This document shows, one piece after another, positions 7,585 to 16,582 of a stretch of 64,000 nt of DNA. Origin of the DNA: Albidovulum sediminis (GTDB lineage Bacteria > Pseudomonadota > Alphaproteobacteria > Rhodobacterales > Rhodobacteraceae); contig NZ_JAOCQF010000002.1 of assembly GCF_025380365.1 (NCBI RefSeq), positions 390,846-454,845 on the forward strand. The letters run 5' to 3'. Within the stretch, counting starts at the first letter, position 1. Each line of letters opens with the position of its first letter. Position numbers and translations under genes: made by a program. The notes under the pieces were generated by a model that was not told where the DNA came from, ran no database searches, and saw only the letters and a list, made by a program, of their open reading frames with translations.

Positions 7585-10374
7585 ATGACGCGGCATGAAC
7601 CGAGGCTCGACACCTCGCCCAGGGTCTCCGACGAGGTGCGGCGGACGACCTGCTACATGTGCGCCTGCCGCTGCGGGATCAACGTTCACCTGAAATCGGG
7701 CAAGGTGAGCTACATCGAGGGCAACCGTGACCACCCGGTCAACAAGGGCGTGCTTTGCGCCAAGGGATCGTCGGGGATCATGCAGGTCACCGCCCCCTCG
7801 CGGCTGCGCAAGCCGTTGCGCAGGGTCGGGCCGCGCGGGTCGGGCGCGTTCGAGGAGATCAGCTGGGACGAGGCGCTGGGCATCGCGACGCGCTGGCTGG
7901 CCCCCTTGCGCGCGACGGCGCCCGAGAAGTTCGCCTTCTTCACCGGGCGCGACCAGTCGCAGAGCTTCACGAGTTTCTGGGCGCAGGCGTTCGGGACGCC
8001 GAACTATGCCGCGCACGGCGGCTTCTGTTCGGTCAACATGGCGGCGGCCGGCATCTACACCATGGGCGGCGCTTTCTGGGAGTTCGGCCAGCCCGACTGG
8101 GACCGGACCCGACTTTTCGTGCTGTTCGGCGTGGCGGAGGATCACGACAGCAACCCGATCAAGATGGGCATCGGCAAGATCAAGGCGCGCGGCGGGCGGG
8201 TGATCGGGGTGAACCCGATCCGCACCGGCTACAACGCCGTGGCCGACGACTGGATCGGGATCACGCCAGGGACCGACGGTCTCCTGATCCTCGCGCTCAT
8301 CCACGAGTTGCTGAAGGCGGGCAAGGTCGATGTCGACTACCTGGCGCGCTGGACCAATGCCGCCTGCCTGATCGACGAGACGGAGGGGGAGGAGAAGGGC
8401 CTGCTGCTGCGCGACGATCTGGGCAAGCCCCTGGTCATCGACCGGCGGACGGGCGATGCCGTACCCTATGACACGGCAGGCGTCCGGCCCGATCTGGCGG
8501 CGACGCACCGGGGCTGCCGGACGGTCTTCCAGCACATGGCGGAGCGGTATCTGGGGCCGGACTACGCGCCCGAGGCGGTGGCGGCGCGCTGCGGCGTATC
8601 GGCCACCCGGATCCGCGCGCTTGCGGCCGAGATTGCCGACGTGGCCTTCAACCAGACGATCGCGATCGAGCAGCCCTGGACCGATTTCCGCGGCGAGACG
8701 CATGAGCGCATGCTGGGCCGTCCGGTCAGCTTTCATGCCATGCGCGGCATCTCGGCGCATTCGAACGGGTTCCAGACCGCGCGCGCGCTCCATGTGCTGC
8801 AGATCCTGCTGGGCACGGTCGAGGTGCCGGGGGGCTTCCGTTTCAAGCCGCCCTATCCCAAGCCTGCCCATGCGCACCCGACGCCGCACAGCTACTTCAT
8901 GCCGGGCCGGCCGCTTGACGGTCCGCACCTCGGCTTTCCGCAGGGGCCGGAGCATCTGGCGCTGAAGCTTGACGACCTGAGCCCGGCGCGCATCGACCGG
9001 GGCTTCACCTGGGAAAACCCGTTGTCGGCGCACGGGCTCATGCACATGGTCATCCCGAACGCGGTGGCGGGCGATCCCTACCGGATCGACACGCTGATGC
9101 TCTACATGGCCAACATGTCGTGGAACTCCTCCATGAACACGGGCCAGGTGATGGAGATGCTGACGCGCAAGGACGGCAACGGCGACTACATGATCCCGCG
9201 GATCATCTATTCGGATGCCTACGCGTCGGAAATGGTGGCCTATGCCGATCTGGTGCTGCCCGACACCACCTATCTGGAACGCCACGACTGCATCAGCCTT
9301 CTGGACCGGCCGATCTGCGAGGCCGATCACGCGGCGGACGCGATCCGCTGGCCGGTGGTGGAGCCGGACCGCGACGTGCGCGGGTTCCAGTCGGTGCTGG
9401 TGGATCTGGGCGGGCGGCTCGGTCTTCCGGGCTTCGTGACCGACGACGGGCGGCCGAAGTATCGCGACTACGCCGACTACATCGTCAACCATCAGCGCCG
9501 GCCGGGGGTGGGGCCGCTCTTCGGCTTCCGCGGTCACGGTAAGGAGGTGGGGCGCGGCGCGCCGAACCCCAACCAGATCAACGCCTATATCGCCAACGGC
9601 GGCTTCTATGCCGCCGAGGTGCCGGAGGGGGCGAAGTTCTTCAAGCCCTGGAACCGCGCCTATCAGGACTGGGCGGTGAGCATGGGATTCTACGACACGC
9701 CGCAGCCCTACCTGTTCCAGATCTACTGCGAGCCGATGCGCCGCTTCCAGCTGGCCGCCGAGGGCTTTCACGAACGCCAGCCGCCCGATTTCCTGCGTGA
9801 GCGCATCAAGGCGACGATGGACCCGCTGCCAATCTGGTATGAGCCGTTCGGCGAGGCGGCGGGCGAGGCCTTTCCGCTCCACGCGCTGACGCAGCGGCCG
9901 ATGGCGATGTATCATTCCTGGGGGTCGCAGAACGCTTGGCTGCGGCAGATCCACGGGGTGAACCCGCTTTACGTGCCGACGAAGGTCTGGCAGGCGCAGG
10001 GGTTCCGGGACGGCGACTGGGCGCGGCTTTCGTCGCAGAACGGTGCGATCGTGGTCCCGGTCGCCCACATGGCGGCGCTGAACGAGGATACGGTCTGGAC
10101 CTGGAACGCCATCGGCAAGCGCAAGGGGGCCTGGGCGCTTTCCCCCGATGCGCCGGAGGCGACGAAGGGCTTTCTCCTCAATCACCTGATATCGGAACTC
10201 TTGCCCGAACGCGGCGACGGGCACCGCTGGTCGAACTCCGACCCGGTCACCGGGCAGGCGGCCTGGTTCGATCTGCGCGTCCGGATCGAGAAGGTCCCCC
10301 CGCCAGACGAGGCGCAGCCGGCCTATCCGCCCATCCCCTCCCCCGTTCCGCCCGCGAAAGGAAACCGGCCATGA
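7585..10374 (+). CDS. soeA: Molybdopterin catalytic subunit of a SoeABC-type sulfite dehydrogenase
   Basis: This 929-aa protein belongs to the DMSO-reductase family. Residues about 23-60 bind an N-terminal [4Fe-4S] cluster (CYMCACRCG and VLCAKG), and the likely Mo ligand is the cysteine in GGFCSVN. There is no Tat signal, so it should face the cytoplasm, as SoeA does. With the ferredoxin and membrane subunits that follow, it forms a three-subunit quinone-reducing enzyme. Placement next to tpa-tauR, whose pathway releases sulfite, supports sulfite oxidation to sulfate. Thiosulfate or polysulfide reductase is the alternative. Confidence 0.78.
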   Translation: MTRHEPRLDTSPRVSDEVRRTTCYMCACRCGINVHLKSGKVSYIEGNRDHPVNKGVLCAKGSSGIMQVTAPSRLRKPLRRVGPRGSGAFEEISWDEALGIATRWLAPLRATAPEKFAFFTGRDQSQSFTSFWAQAFGTPNYAAHGGFCSVNMAAAGIYTMGGAFWEFGQPDWDRTRLFVLFGVAEDHDSNPIKMGIGKIKARGGRVIGVNPIRTGYNAVADDWIGITPGTDGLLILALIHELLKAGKVDVDYLARWTNAACLIDETEGEEKGLLLRDDLGKPLVIDRRTGDAVPYDTAGVRPDLAATHRGCRTVFQHMAERYLGPDYAPEAVAARCGVSATRIRALAAEIADVAFNQTIAIEQPWTDFRGETHERMLGRPVSFHAMRGISAHSNGFQTARALHVLQILLGTVEVPGGFRFKPPYPKPAHAHPTPHSYFMPGRPLDGPHLGFPQGPEHLALKLDDLSPARIDRGFTWENPLSAHGLMHMVIPNAVAGDPYRIDTLMLYMANMSWNSSMNTGQVMEMLTRKDGNGDYMIPRIIYSDAYASEMVAYADLVLPDTTYLERHDCISLLDRPICEADHAADAIRWPVVEPDRDVRGFQSVLVDLGGRLGLPGFVTDDGRPKYRDYADYIVNHQRRPGVGPLFGFRGHGKEVGRGAPNPNQINAYIANGGFYAAEVPEGAKFFKPWNRAYQDWAVSMGFYDTPQPYLFQIYCEPMRRFQLAAEGFHERQPPDFLRERIKATMDPLPIWYEPFGEAAGEAFPLHALTQRPMAMYHSWGSQNAWLRQIHGVNPLYVPTKVWQAQGFRDGDWARLSSQNGAIVVPVAHMAALNEDTVWTWNAIGKRKGAWALSPDAPEATKGFLLNHLISELLPERGDGHRWSNSDPVTGQAAWFDLRVRIEKVPPPDEAQPAYPPIPSPVPPAKGNRP

Positions 10375-11108
10375 CCGCGCTTCCGCCGCCCTCTGACAAG
10401 AAGCTTGGCCTGGTTATCGACCTGGATACCTGCGTGGGCTGCCACGCCTGCGTGACCGCCTGTAAGGGCTGGAACGATCAGGGCTACGGCGCGCCGCTGT
10501 CCGATCAGGACGCCTGGGGGGCGGAGCCCTCGGGCACGTTCCTGAACCGCGTGCACAGCTACGAGGTGACGCCCGAGGCGGGCCCTGCGCAGATCGTCCA
10601 TTTCCCGAAGTCCTGCCTGCATTGCGAAAACGCGCCCTGCGTGACGGTCTGCCCGACCGGCGCCAGCTACAAGCGCGCCGAGGACGGGATCGTCCTGGTC
10701 AACGAAAGCGCCTGCATCGGCTGCGGGCTCTGCGCCTGGGCCTGCCCCTACGGCGCGCGTGAACTGGATCAGGCGGCGGGCGTGATGAAGAAATGCACGC
10801 TTTGCGTCGACCGCATCTACAACGAGAACCTGCCAGAGATCGACCGCACCCCCGCCTGCGTGCGCACGTGCCCCGCGGGCGCGCGGCATTTCGGCGATCT
10901 GGGCGATCCCGAAAGCGCGGTGAGCCTGCTGGTGGCCGAGCGGGGCGGGATCGAGTTGATGCCCGAACAGGGGACGAAGCCGGTGAACCGCTACCTGCCG
11001 CCGCGCCGCAAGGACCGGCTGGAGGAAACCGCGCCGCTTGCCCCCCTTCTCGACATTCAGGCCAGCGGTTTCGCCGGCTGGCTTGACCGTTTGCTGGACC
11101 GTATCTGA
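10371..11108 (+). CDS. soeB: Iron-sulfur subunit of SoeABC-type sulfite dehydrogenase
   Basis: This 245-aa DmsB/NrfC-like protein has four cysteine clusters: CVGCHACVTAC, CLHCENAPCVTVC, CIGCGLCAWAC and CTLCVDR with a later CVRTC. These would carry four [4Fe-4S] centres passing electrons from the molybdenum subunit to the membrane subunit. The ATG overlaps the soeA stop (ATGA) and its own stop overlaps the next start (TGATG), so the three genes are translationally coupled. Confidence 0.83.
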   Translation: MTALPPPSDKKLGLVIDLDTCVGCHACVTACKGWNDQGYGAPLSDQDAWGAEPSGTFLNRVHSYEVTPEAGPAQIVHFPKSCLHCENAPCVTVCPTGASYKRAEDGIVLVNESACIGCGLCAWACPYGARELDQAAGVMKKCTLCVDRIYNENLPEIDRTPACVRTCPAGARHFGDLGDPESAVSLLVAERGGIELMPEQGTKPVNRYLPPRRKDRLEETAPLAPLLDIQASGFAGWLDRLLDRI

Positions 11109-11977
11109 TGCATCCCGCCCCTTCCGTCATTCTCTTTACCGTGTTTTCAGGGCTGGGCTTCGGGCTGCTGGCCGTGCTCGGGTCCGGCCTGATGCCGGTC
11201 ACGGGCTGGGCCGCGCTGGTCGCCTATGGCGCGGGCTACGGCCTGGCGGTGGCGGGGCTTCTGGCCTCGACCTTCCACCTCGGCAATCCGCAAAGGGCCC
11301 TGCGCGCCTTCTCCCAGTGGCGGACAAGCTGGCTCTCCCGCGAGGCCTGGGCCTCGGTCGCGGCGCTGGCGCTGATGGCGCCGGTCGCGGCCTCAGCCGC
11401 GTTCCGGGGCGTGCTGATGCCCGCGCTGGGTATCGCCGCCGCGGTCCTGTGCCTGCTGACGGTGCTGACCACCTCGATGATCTACGCCCAGCTTCGGACC
11501 GTGCCGCGCTGGAACCACTGGACGACGCCCGCGCTGTTCTTCGGCCATGCGGTTGCCGGCGGTGCGCTGCTCGCCGGTCTCGGCAACGCGCCGGTGCTGC
11601 TGCTGCTTCTGGGGCTTTTCATGGCGCTTGCCTTCCGCGTCGGCGACGGACGGTTTGCCGAGCGTGGGCACACGCTGGCCACCGCCACGGGCCTCGGCCC
11701 CGGCACCGTGCGCCAGTTCGCGCCGCCGCATACCGGCACCAACTACCTGATGCGGGAAATGATCCATGTCGTCGGCCGCAAGCACGCGCTGAAGCTGCGG
11801 GTCATCGCCGTCCTGTTCGGGGCGATCCTGCCCGCGCTGGTGCTGCTTGCGCTGCCATCGGGACTTGTTGCCACCTTGCTGGCAGCAGCCCTGCACCTGA
11901 CCGGCGCGCTGGCCGGGCGCTGGCTTTTCTTTGCCGAGGCCGAACATGTCGTCGGCCTCTACTACGGCCTGCGCTGA
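11108..11977 (+). CDS. soeC: Membrane anchor subunit of SoeABC-type sulfite dehydrogenase (DmsC family)
   Basis: This 289-aa protein has about eight hydrophobic segments and the DmsC-family features STFHLGNPQRA and WRTSWLSREAW. It would anchor SoeAB to the inner membrane and pass electrons to quinone. The start overlaps the soeB stop. Its own stop abuts the stop of the convergent phosphate transporter gene with no spacer, so no separate terminator fits between them. Confidence 0.82.
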   Translation: MHPAPSVILFTVFSGLGFGLLAVLGSGLMPVTGWAALVAYGAGYGLAVAGLLASTFHLGNPQRALRAFSQWRTSWLSREAWASVAALALMAPVAASAAFRGVLMPALGIAAAVLCLLTVLTTSMIYAQLRTVPRWNHWTTPALFFGHAVAGGALLAGLGNAPVLLLLLGLFMALAFRVGDGRFAERGHTLATATGLGPGTVRQFAPPHTGTNYLMREMIHVVGRKHALKLRVIAVLFGAILPALVLLALPSGLVATLLAAALHLTGALAGRWLFFAEAEHVVGLYYGLR

Positions 11978-13642
11978 TCAGCCGCGATGCGGCTTGGCCA
12001 GCCGGCTGGCCAGAAGGTCGCCCGTCTCCGACAGGATCGGGTAGGCGACCATCGAGAAGGCCGTGTTGACCTGCTTCAGCGCCCGCAGCGTTTCCTGGTG
12101 GATGTTCGACGTGTCGATGCTTTCGACCCGACCCTGTCGCAGCCGGTCGAGGTGGGAACGTTGCAGGTCCTGCTCCAGCACGCGCACATGCTCCTTCTCC
12201 TCGACAAGTGCGCGCGCGGCATCGGGGTTCAGCGTCATCAGCACGTTCAAAGCGGCCTGCGCGTTCGACAGGACGCGGTCGTGGAAATCGCGGACCTCCT
12301 TCCGCCCGGTTTCGGAGAAGGCCGTGCCGCTGTCGTTCAGCCGCCGTGCCAGTCCCAGCATCGAACGGGCGATTGCATCGCCCGCGCTTTCGAGGTTGAC
12401 CGCCATGTTGGCCAGCTCCAGCCCCTTGTGGGTCACCTCCTCCTCGCTGTGCGCGCGGTTGAGTTTGGCCAGGTAGAGCTTGGTCTCGAAATGCATCTTG
12501 TCGATGTCGTCTTCCTTGGCCGTGATCGCCGCGGCGACCTGGTCGTCCCAGCGGTCGTAAAGCCCGATGACCGAACGCAGCATCGCCTCGATCCCCTCAC
12601 CCATCTGAAGGATCTCGCGTGAGGCGCAGGCCAGCGCGCGATCGGGGTTGGCAAGTGCGGCGGGGTCGAGCGCGCTGACGCGCGCCAGCGACGCAGGCGT
12701 GGACGGCGGCCGGACGAAGGAAGAGACGAGCCTGAGGACCGGGCCGATCACGGGCAGCGCCAGGATCGCCAGCACGAGGTTGAAGGCAAGGTGCATGTTG
12801 ATGACCTGCCGCGCCGGCGTGGCCCCGAGGAACGCGGGATCGAAGGCGGCCATCGACAGCGCGGTCAGCGCGATGGCGGCGCCACCACCACGCAGGGCGA
12901 GGTTGGCGATGACGATCCGGCGCGCCTCGATCTCGGCGGTCAGGGTCAGGATGAAGGCGATGAACGCCCCGCCGAGGTTCGCGCCCAGAACCATGGCCAG
13001 CCCCGCGGTCACCGGCAGCACGCCCTGCGCCGCAAGCGTCACGAAGAGGAGGACCGCGGCGACGGAGGAATGGACGGCCCAGGCGAAAAGCGCGCCGATC
13101 GCGAAAGCGGTCACCGGGTCGCCGCCAAGGTAGCGCATCGCCACCACAAGGCCCGGTGCGTCACGCAGCGGTTCGGTCGCTTCGCGGATCATGGAGAGCG
13201 ACACGAAGACGAGCGCCAACCCGATCAGCACCCGGCCGGCCTGCCGGAACTCCTTCCGCTCGGCCTTGAGGAAAAGCCCAACCCCCGCCACCAGCAGGAG
13301 TGGCACGGCCCAGTCGGCGCGCGACAGGAGGATCTGCGCGACAACGGCCGATCCGACGTCGGAGCCGAGCAGGATCGCAAGGCCGGCCGCGGAGGCCAGC
13401 GTGCCGGCAGAGACGAAGTTGGAGGTGAGGATCGCCACCGCGGTGGAGCTTTGCAGAAGGATCGCCGCCCCGGTTCCCGACAGTGCCGCGATCCAGCGAT
13501 TGTCACCCCCGCGCCTCAGCCAGCGGCGCAACTGCACGGACCAGCCGCGCTCCACCCCGGTGCGGACCAGCCGCACGGCCCAGATCAGCAGCGCGGCGGC
13601 GCCGGCGATGTGAAGGATGAAGAGAAGGGGGGAACTTTCCAA
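11978..13642 (-). CDS. Na/Pi cotransporter family protein with PhoU-like tail
   Basis: This 554-aa protein has an N-terminal membrane domain with the paired Na/Pi motifs (LLQSSTAVA near residue 63 and AVHSSVAAV near 190). A cytoplasmic PhoU-like helical domain runs from about residue 340 to the end. Such proteins move phosphate with sodium, import or export being uncertain. A Pho-box-like triple repeat lies 33-60 bp upstream of the start. The gene is monocistronic and divergent from a LysR gene. Confidence 0.85.
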   Translation of the reverse strand: MESSPLLFILHIAGAAALLIWAVRLVRTGVERGWSVQLRRWLRRGGDNRWIAALSGTGAAILLQSSTAVAILTSNFVSAGTLASAAGLAILLGSDVGSAVVAQILLSRADWAVPLLLVAGVGLFLKAERKEFRQAGRVLIGLALVFVSLSMIREATEPLRDAPGLVVAMRYLGGDPVTAFAIGALFAWAVHSSVAAVLLFVTLAAQGVLPVTAGLAMVLGANLGGAFIAFILTLTAEIEARRIVIANLALRGGGAAIALTALSMAAFDPAFLGATPARQVINMHLAFNLVLAILALPVIGPVLRLVSSFVRPPSTPASLARVSALDPAALANPDRALACASREILQMGEGIEAMLRSVIGLYDRWDDQVAAAITAKEDDIDKMHFETKLYLAKLNRAHSEEEVTHKGLELANMAVNLESAGDAIARSMLGLARRLNDSGTAFSETGRKEVRDFHDRVLSNAQAALNVLMTLNPDAARALVEEKEHVRVLEQDLQRSHLDRLRQGRVESIDTSNIHQETLRALKQVNTAFSMVAYPILSETGDLLASRLAKPHRG

Positions 13643-13674
13643 CTTGCCTGACCTCGCTCGACCGCTTCGGGTTC

Positions 13675-13702
13675 CGTTACAGGGTTGTCATGAAAGCGTC
13701 AC
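13675..13702 (+). promoter_or_regulatory. Pho-box-like triple repeat
   Basis: CGTTAC, TGTCAT and CGTCAC start at 13675, 13686 and 13697, exactly 11 bp apart, with AT-leaning spacers. PhoB sites are direct repeats of CTGTCAT with 11-bp spacing. The site lies just upstream of the Na/Pi transporter gene, though the repeats read on the opposite strand to that gene. Confidence 0.5.
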
Positions 13703-13792
13703 AAAAGGCCGCAGAACGCAAGGGCCCCGGCCGACATATCCATTGACCAAGACAGTCAGAAGACGCCTGATTGGGTGCAATGGGGGACAGCC

Positions 13793-14695
13793 TTGGCATT
13801 CACGCTCAGACAATTGCAGTTCTTTGTCGCCGCTGCCGAACGTGGCAGCGTTTCGGGGGCGGCGCGCGCGCTGTCGATCTCGCAATCCTCGGTGACCGAG
13901 GCGATCCAGTCGCTCGAGGACGATCTGGGCGTCGCGTTGTTCGAGCGCCGCGCGCGCGGGCTGGATCTCACGCACAAGGGGTCGCTCTTCCTGCGCCACG
14001 CGACGCAGATCCTCGGCGATGTCTCGAATGCCCGCATGGCCTTCCGGGAAGAGGTGGATGCGACCGGCGGGCGCCTGTCGCTGGGGGTCACGTCGCTGGT
14101 GGCGGGCTACGTGCTCTCCGACATCCTGTCGCGCTTCCGCCGGGCCTGGCCACAGGTGGAACTGTCCGCGATCGAGGACAACGGCGACTATCTGCAGCAC
14201 CTCCTCATCGGCGGCGAACTGGATGTGGCGGTGATGCTGACCTCCTCGATCCGCGACCGCGCCGCGTTGAACGTGGAATCGCTTCTGGTGTCGCCCTACC
14301 GGCTGTGGCTTCCCCTTGGTCACCGCCTGTCGGACGCGGAGGTGATCACGCTTGACGACCTGGCGGGCGAACAGCTGATCGTGCTGATGGTGGACGAGAT
14401 CGAGGAATCGACCCGCAGCCTGATGGGCGCGCTTTCGGTCAAGCCCGACATCGCCTTCCGCACCCGCTCGGTCGAGGCGGTGCGCTCGCTCGTCGCTACC
14501 GGGGCGGGGGTGGCGCTCCTGCCGTCGCTGGTCTACCGGCCCTGGTCGCTGGAAGGTGACAGGATCGAGATCCGCGACGTCTCGGGCGACCTGCCCTCGG
14601 TGCAGGTGGGTCTGGTGTGGCGAAAGGGGGCGCCCCTGTCGACGGTGGCGCGGAACTTCATCCGCTCGGCGCAGGGGGCCGTGCCCGAACGCTGA
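13793..14695 (+). CDS. LysR-family regulator
   Basis: This 300-aa protein has a LysR winged helix (residues about 3-60; LRQLQFFVAAAERGSVSGAARALSISQSSVTEAIQSLE) and an effector domain. I chose the TTG at 13793 because it gives the family-typical start AFTLRQLQFF and has a GGGGGA ribosome-binding site about 6 nt upstream. An in-frame GTG at 13775 is the alternative. It precedes the SnoaL and polyamine-transport genes on the same strand and probably regulates them. Confidence 0.83.
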   Translation: MAFTLRQLQFFVAAAERGSVSGAARALSISQSSVTEAIQSLEDDLGVALFERRARGLDLTHKGSLFLRHATQILGDVSNARMAFREEVDATGGRLSLGVTSLVAGYVLSDILSRFRRAWPQVELSAIEDNGDYLQHLLIGGELDVAVMLTSSIRDRAALNVESLLVSPYRLWLPLGHRLSDAEVITLDDLAGEQLIVLMVDEIEESTRSLMGALSVKPDIAFRTRSVEAVRSLVATGAGVALLPSLVYRPWSLEGDRIEIRDVSGDLPSVQVGLVWRKGAPLSTVARNFIRSAQGAVPER

Positions 14696-14822
14696 TTTCC
14701 ATCGGTTTTGCCGATACCACATTTCTTCCTTTTGATATTGCGAATGATGGCCGGCGGGCGCAGTCTCGCCCTCGGAGGCTGCCCGGGAGAGGGAGCCCCG
14801 TCCTTTGCTCAGGGGGAATATC

Positions 14823-15314
14823 ATGTTCACGTCAGTTACGGCCGCATTCCGTGCCGCCGCCATCCCCGCCGCCATCCTCTGGAGCGCGACTGCCGCGCTC
14901 GCGCAGGACGCGCTGGCGGTGGTCGATGGCTACATGGCAGCCTGGAACGCCCATGACAGCGCCGCCGCCGCGGAATTCCTGGCCGAGGGGGCCGTCTATT
15001 ACGATGCCTCGGTCGGCACCCCGGTCGAGGGTCGCGAGGCCGCGAAGACCCAGGTGATCGACGCCTTCCTGAACGCCGCCCCCGACGCGGCCTGGACGCG
15101 CGACGGCGATGCGGTCGTCTCCGGCAACTCGGTCGCCTTCGAATGGACCTTCGGCGGCACCAACACCGGCGCCTGGGCCGACGGCACCGCCGCGACCGGC
15201 AAGGCGTTCAGCTTCCACGGCATGTCCATGTTCCGGGTCGAGGACGGCAAGATCGTTCACCAGGCCGACTATTACGATGCGCTTGGCTTCTACAAACAAC
15301 TCGGCCTGATGTGA
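14823..15314 (+). CDS. Secreted SnoaL/NTF2-like protein
   Basis: This 163-aa protein has a signal peptide (about residues 1-29, ending ATAALA) and an NTF2-like cone fold of the SnoaL type (VVDGYMAAWNAHD near the start, FHGMSMFRVEDGKIVHQADYYD near the end). Such domains bind or isomerise small molecules; no substrate can be assigned. The ATG at 14823 follows an AGGGGG ribosome-binding site. It ends 28 bp before the polyamine-binding protein gene and is probably in the same operon. Confidence 0.72.
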   Translation: MFTSVTAAFRAAAIPAAILWSATAALAQDALAVVDGYMAAWNAHDSAAAAEFLAEGAVYYDASVGTPVEGREAAKTQVIDAFLNAAPDAAWTRDGDAVVSGNSVAFEWTFGGTNTGAWADGTAATGKAFSFHGMSMFRVEDGKIVHQADYYDALGFYKQLGLM

Positions 15315-15342
15315 CAGGCCCGATCCAAACGGGAGGACCACG

Positions 15343-16497
15343 ATGAAGACACTTCTCATTTCCACCACGGCGCTGGCGATGGCCGCCTCCAGCGTCTCTG
15401 CGGCAGAGATGCTGACGGCGCTGGGCACACCGGAAGGGCAGGTGAACATCGTCGCCTGGCCGGGCTACATCGAGCGCGGCGAAACCGACCCGGCCTTCGA
15501 CTGGGTGACGAAGTTCGAGGAAGCCTCCGGCTGCAAGGTCAACGTCAAGACCGCCAACACCTCGGACGAGATGGTGGCGCTCATGAACGAAGGCGGCTTC
15601 GACCTCGTCACCGCCTCGGGCGACGCCTCGCTCCGGCTTGTCGCGGGCGGGCGCGTGCAACCTGTGAACGTCGACCTGATCCCGTCCTGGGCCTCGGTCG
15701 ATGACCGCCTGAAGGATGCGCCCTGGCACACCGTCGAGGGCGTCCATTACGGCACCCCCTACATGTGGGGCCCGAACGTCCTGATGTACAACACCGAGGT
15801 GTTCAAGGAGGCGCCGACCTCCTGGAACGTGGTGTTCGAGGAAATGACGCTGCCCGACGGGCAGCCGAACAAGGGCCGCGTGCAGGCCTATGACGGGCCG
15901 ATCCATGTCGCCGACGCGGCGCAGTACCTGATGTTCCACAAGCCGGAACTGGGGATCACCTCGCCCTACGAACTTAACGAGGACCAGTACAAGGCCGCAC
16001 TCGACCTGTTGCGGGGGCAGCGCGAACTGGTCAGCCGCTACTGGCATGACGCCTTCATCCAGATGGACGACTTCAAGAACGAAGGCGTCGTCGCCTCCGG
16101 TTCGTGGCCGTTCCAGGTCAATCTGCTGAAGTCCGAGGGCCTGCCCATCGCCAGCGTCATCCCGCAGGAAGGCGCCACCGGCTGGGCCGACACCACGATG
16201 ATGCATGTCGATGCCGCGAACCCGACCTGTTCCTACCTGTGGATGGAACACTCGCTGGCGTCGAACCTGCAGTCCGACCTGTCGGTCTGGTTCGGCGCGG
16301 TGCCGTCGGTGCCGGCTGCCTGCACCGACGGGCGCGGCATGCAGAACCAGGAAGGATGCGACGCCAACGGTCTGGCCGATTTCGAGAAGATCCGCTTCTG
16401 GACCACGCCGGTTTCGAACTGCGGCCAGGGTGAAGGGGCCTGCGTGCCCTACTACCGCTGGGTCAGCGATTACATCGGTGTGATCGGCGGACGCTGA
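15343..16497 (+). CDS. ydcS: Periplasmic binding protein of a polyamine-type ABC transporter, YdcS-like
   Basis: This 384-aa protein has a Sec signal peptide (residues 1-20, ending SVSA) and the PotD/YdcS binding fold ([28 protein letters not shown]). In E. coli the ydcSTUV genes encode a putrescine-type importer followed by patD (ydcW), and the same five-gene order is found here. Four C-terminal cysteines (about residues 326, 346, 366 and 373) could form disulfides. A strong hairpin follows the stop, which fits higher expression of the binding protein than of the membrane parts. Confidence 0.83.
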   Translation: MKTLLISTTALAMAASSVSAAEMLTALGTPEGQVNIVAWPGYIERGETDPAFDWVTKFEEASGCKVNVKTANTSDEMVALMNEGGFDLVTASGDASLRLVAGGRVQPVNVDLIPSWASVDDRLKDAPWHTVEGVHYGTPYMWGPNVLMYNTEVFKEAPTSWNVVFEEMTLPDGQPNKGRVQAYDGPIHVADAAQYLMFHKPELGITSPYELNEDQYKAALDLLRGQRELVSRYWHDAFIQMDDFKNEGVVASGSWPFQVNLLKSEGLPIASVIPQEGATGWADTTMMHVDAANPTCSYLWMEHSLASNLQSDLSVWFGAVPSVPAACTDGRGMQNQEGCDANGLADFEKIRFWTTPVSNCGQGEGACVPYYRWVSDYIGVIGGR

Positions 16498-16535
16498 GAC
16501 AACCAGAAACGCCCGGATCAACCGGGGCCACCACT

Positions 16536-16578
16536 CAAACTTCCCCCGGCGTTCCGCCGGGGGCCTTACGGAAGTTTG
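16536..16578 (+). promoter_or_regulatory. Two-tier hairpin covering the ydcT ribosome-binding site
   Basis: An inner 8-bp stem (CCCCCGGC 16543-16550 with GCCGGGGG 16556-16563) is enclosed by an outer 7-bp stem (CAAACTT 16536-16542 with AAGTTTG 16572-16578). The only Shine-Dalgarno-like sequence of ydcT, GGAAG at 16570-16574, lies partly in the outer stem, and ydcT starts at 16583. It may limit ydcT translation or protect the ydcS mRNA end. Confidence 0.6.
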
Positions 16579-16582
16579 CCGC

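Noticed and set aside
6352-10224. 1290-codon open frame on the minus strand
   Set aside because: It is an antisense shadow of tauR and soeA, caused by high GC and third-position bias; the product is rich in Arg/His/Pro with no domain.
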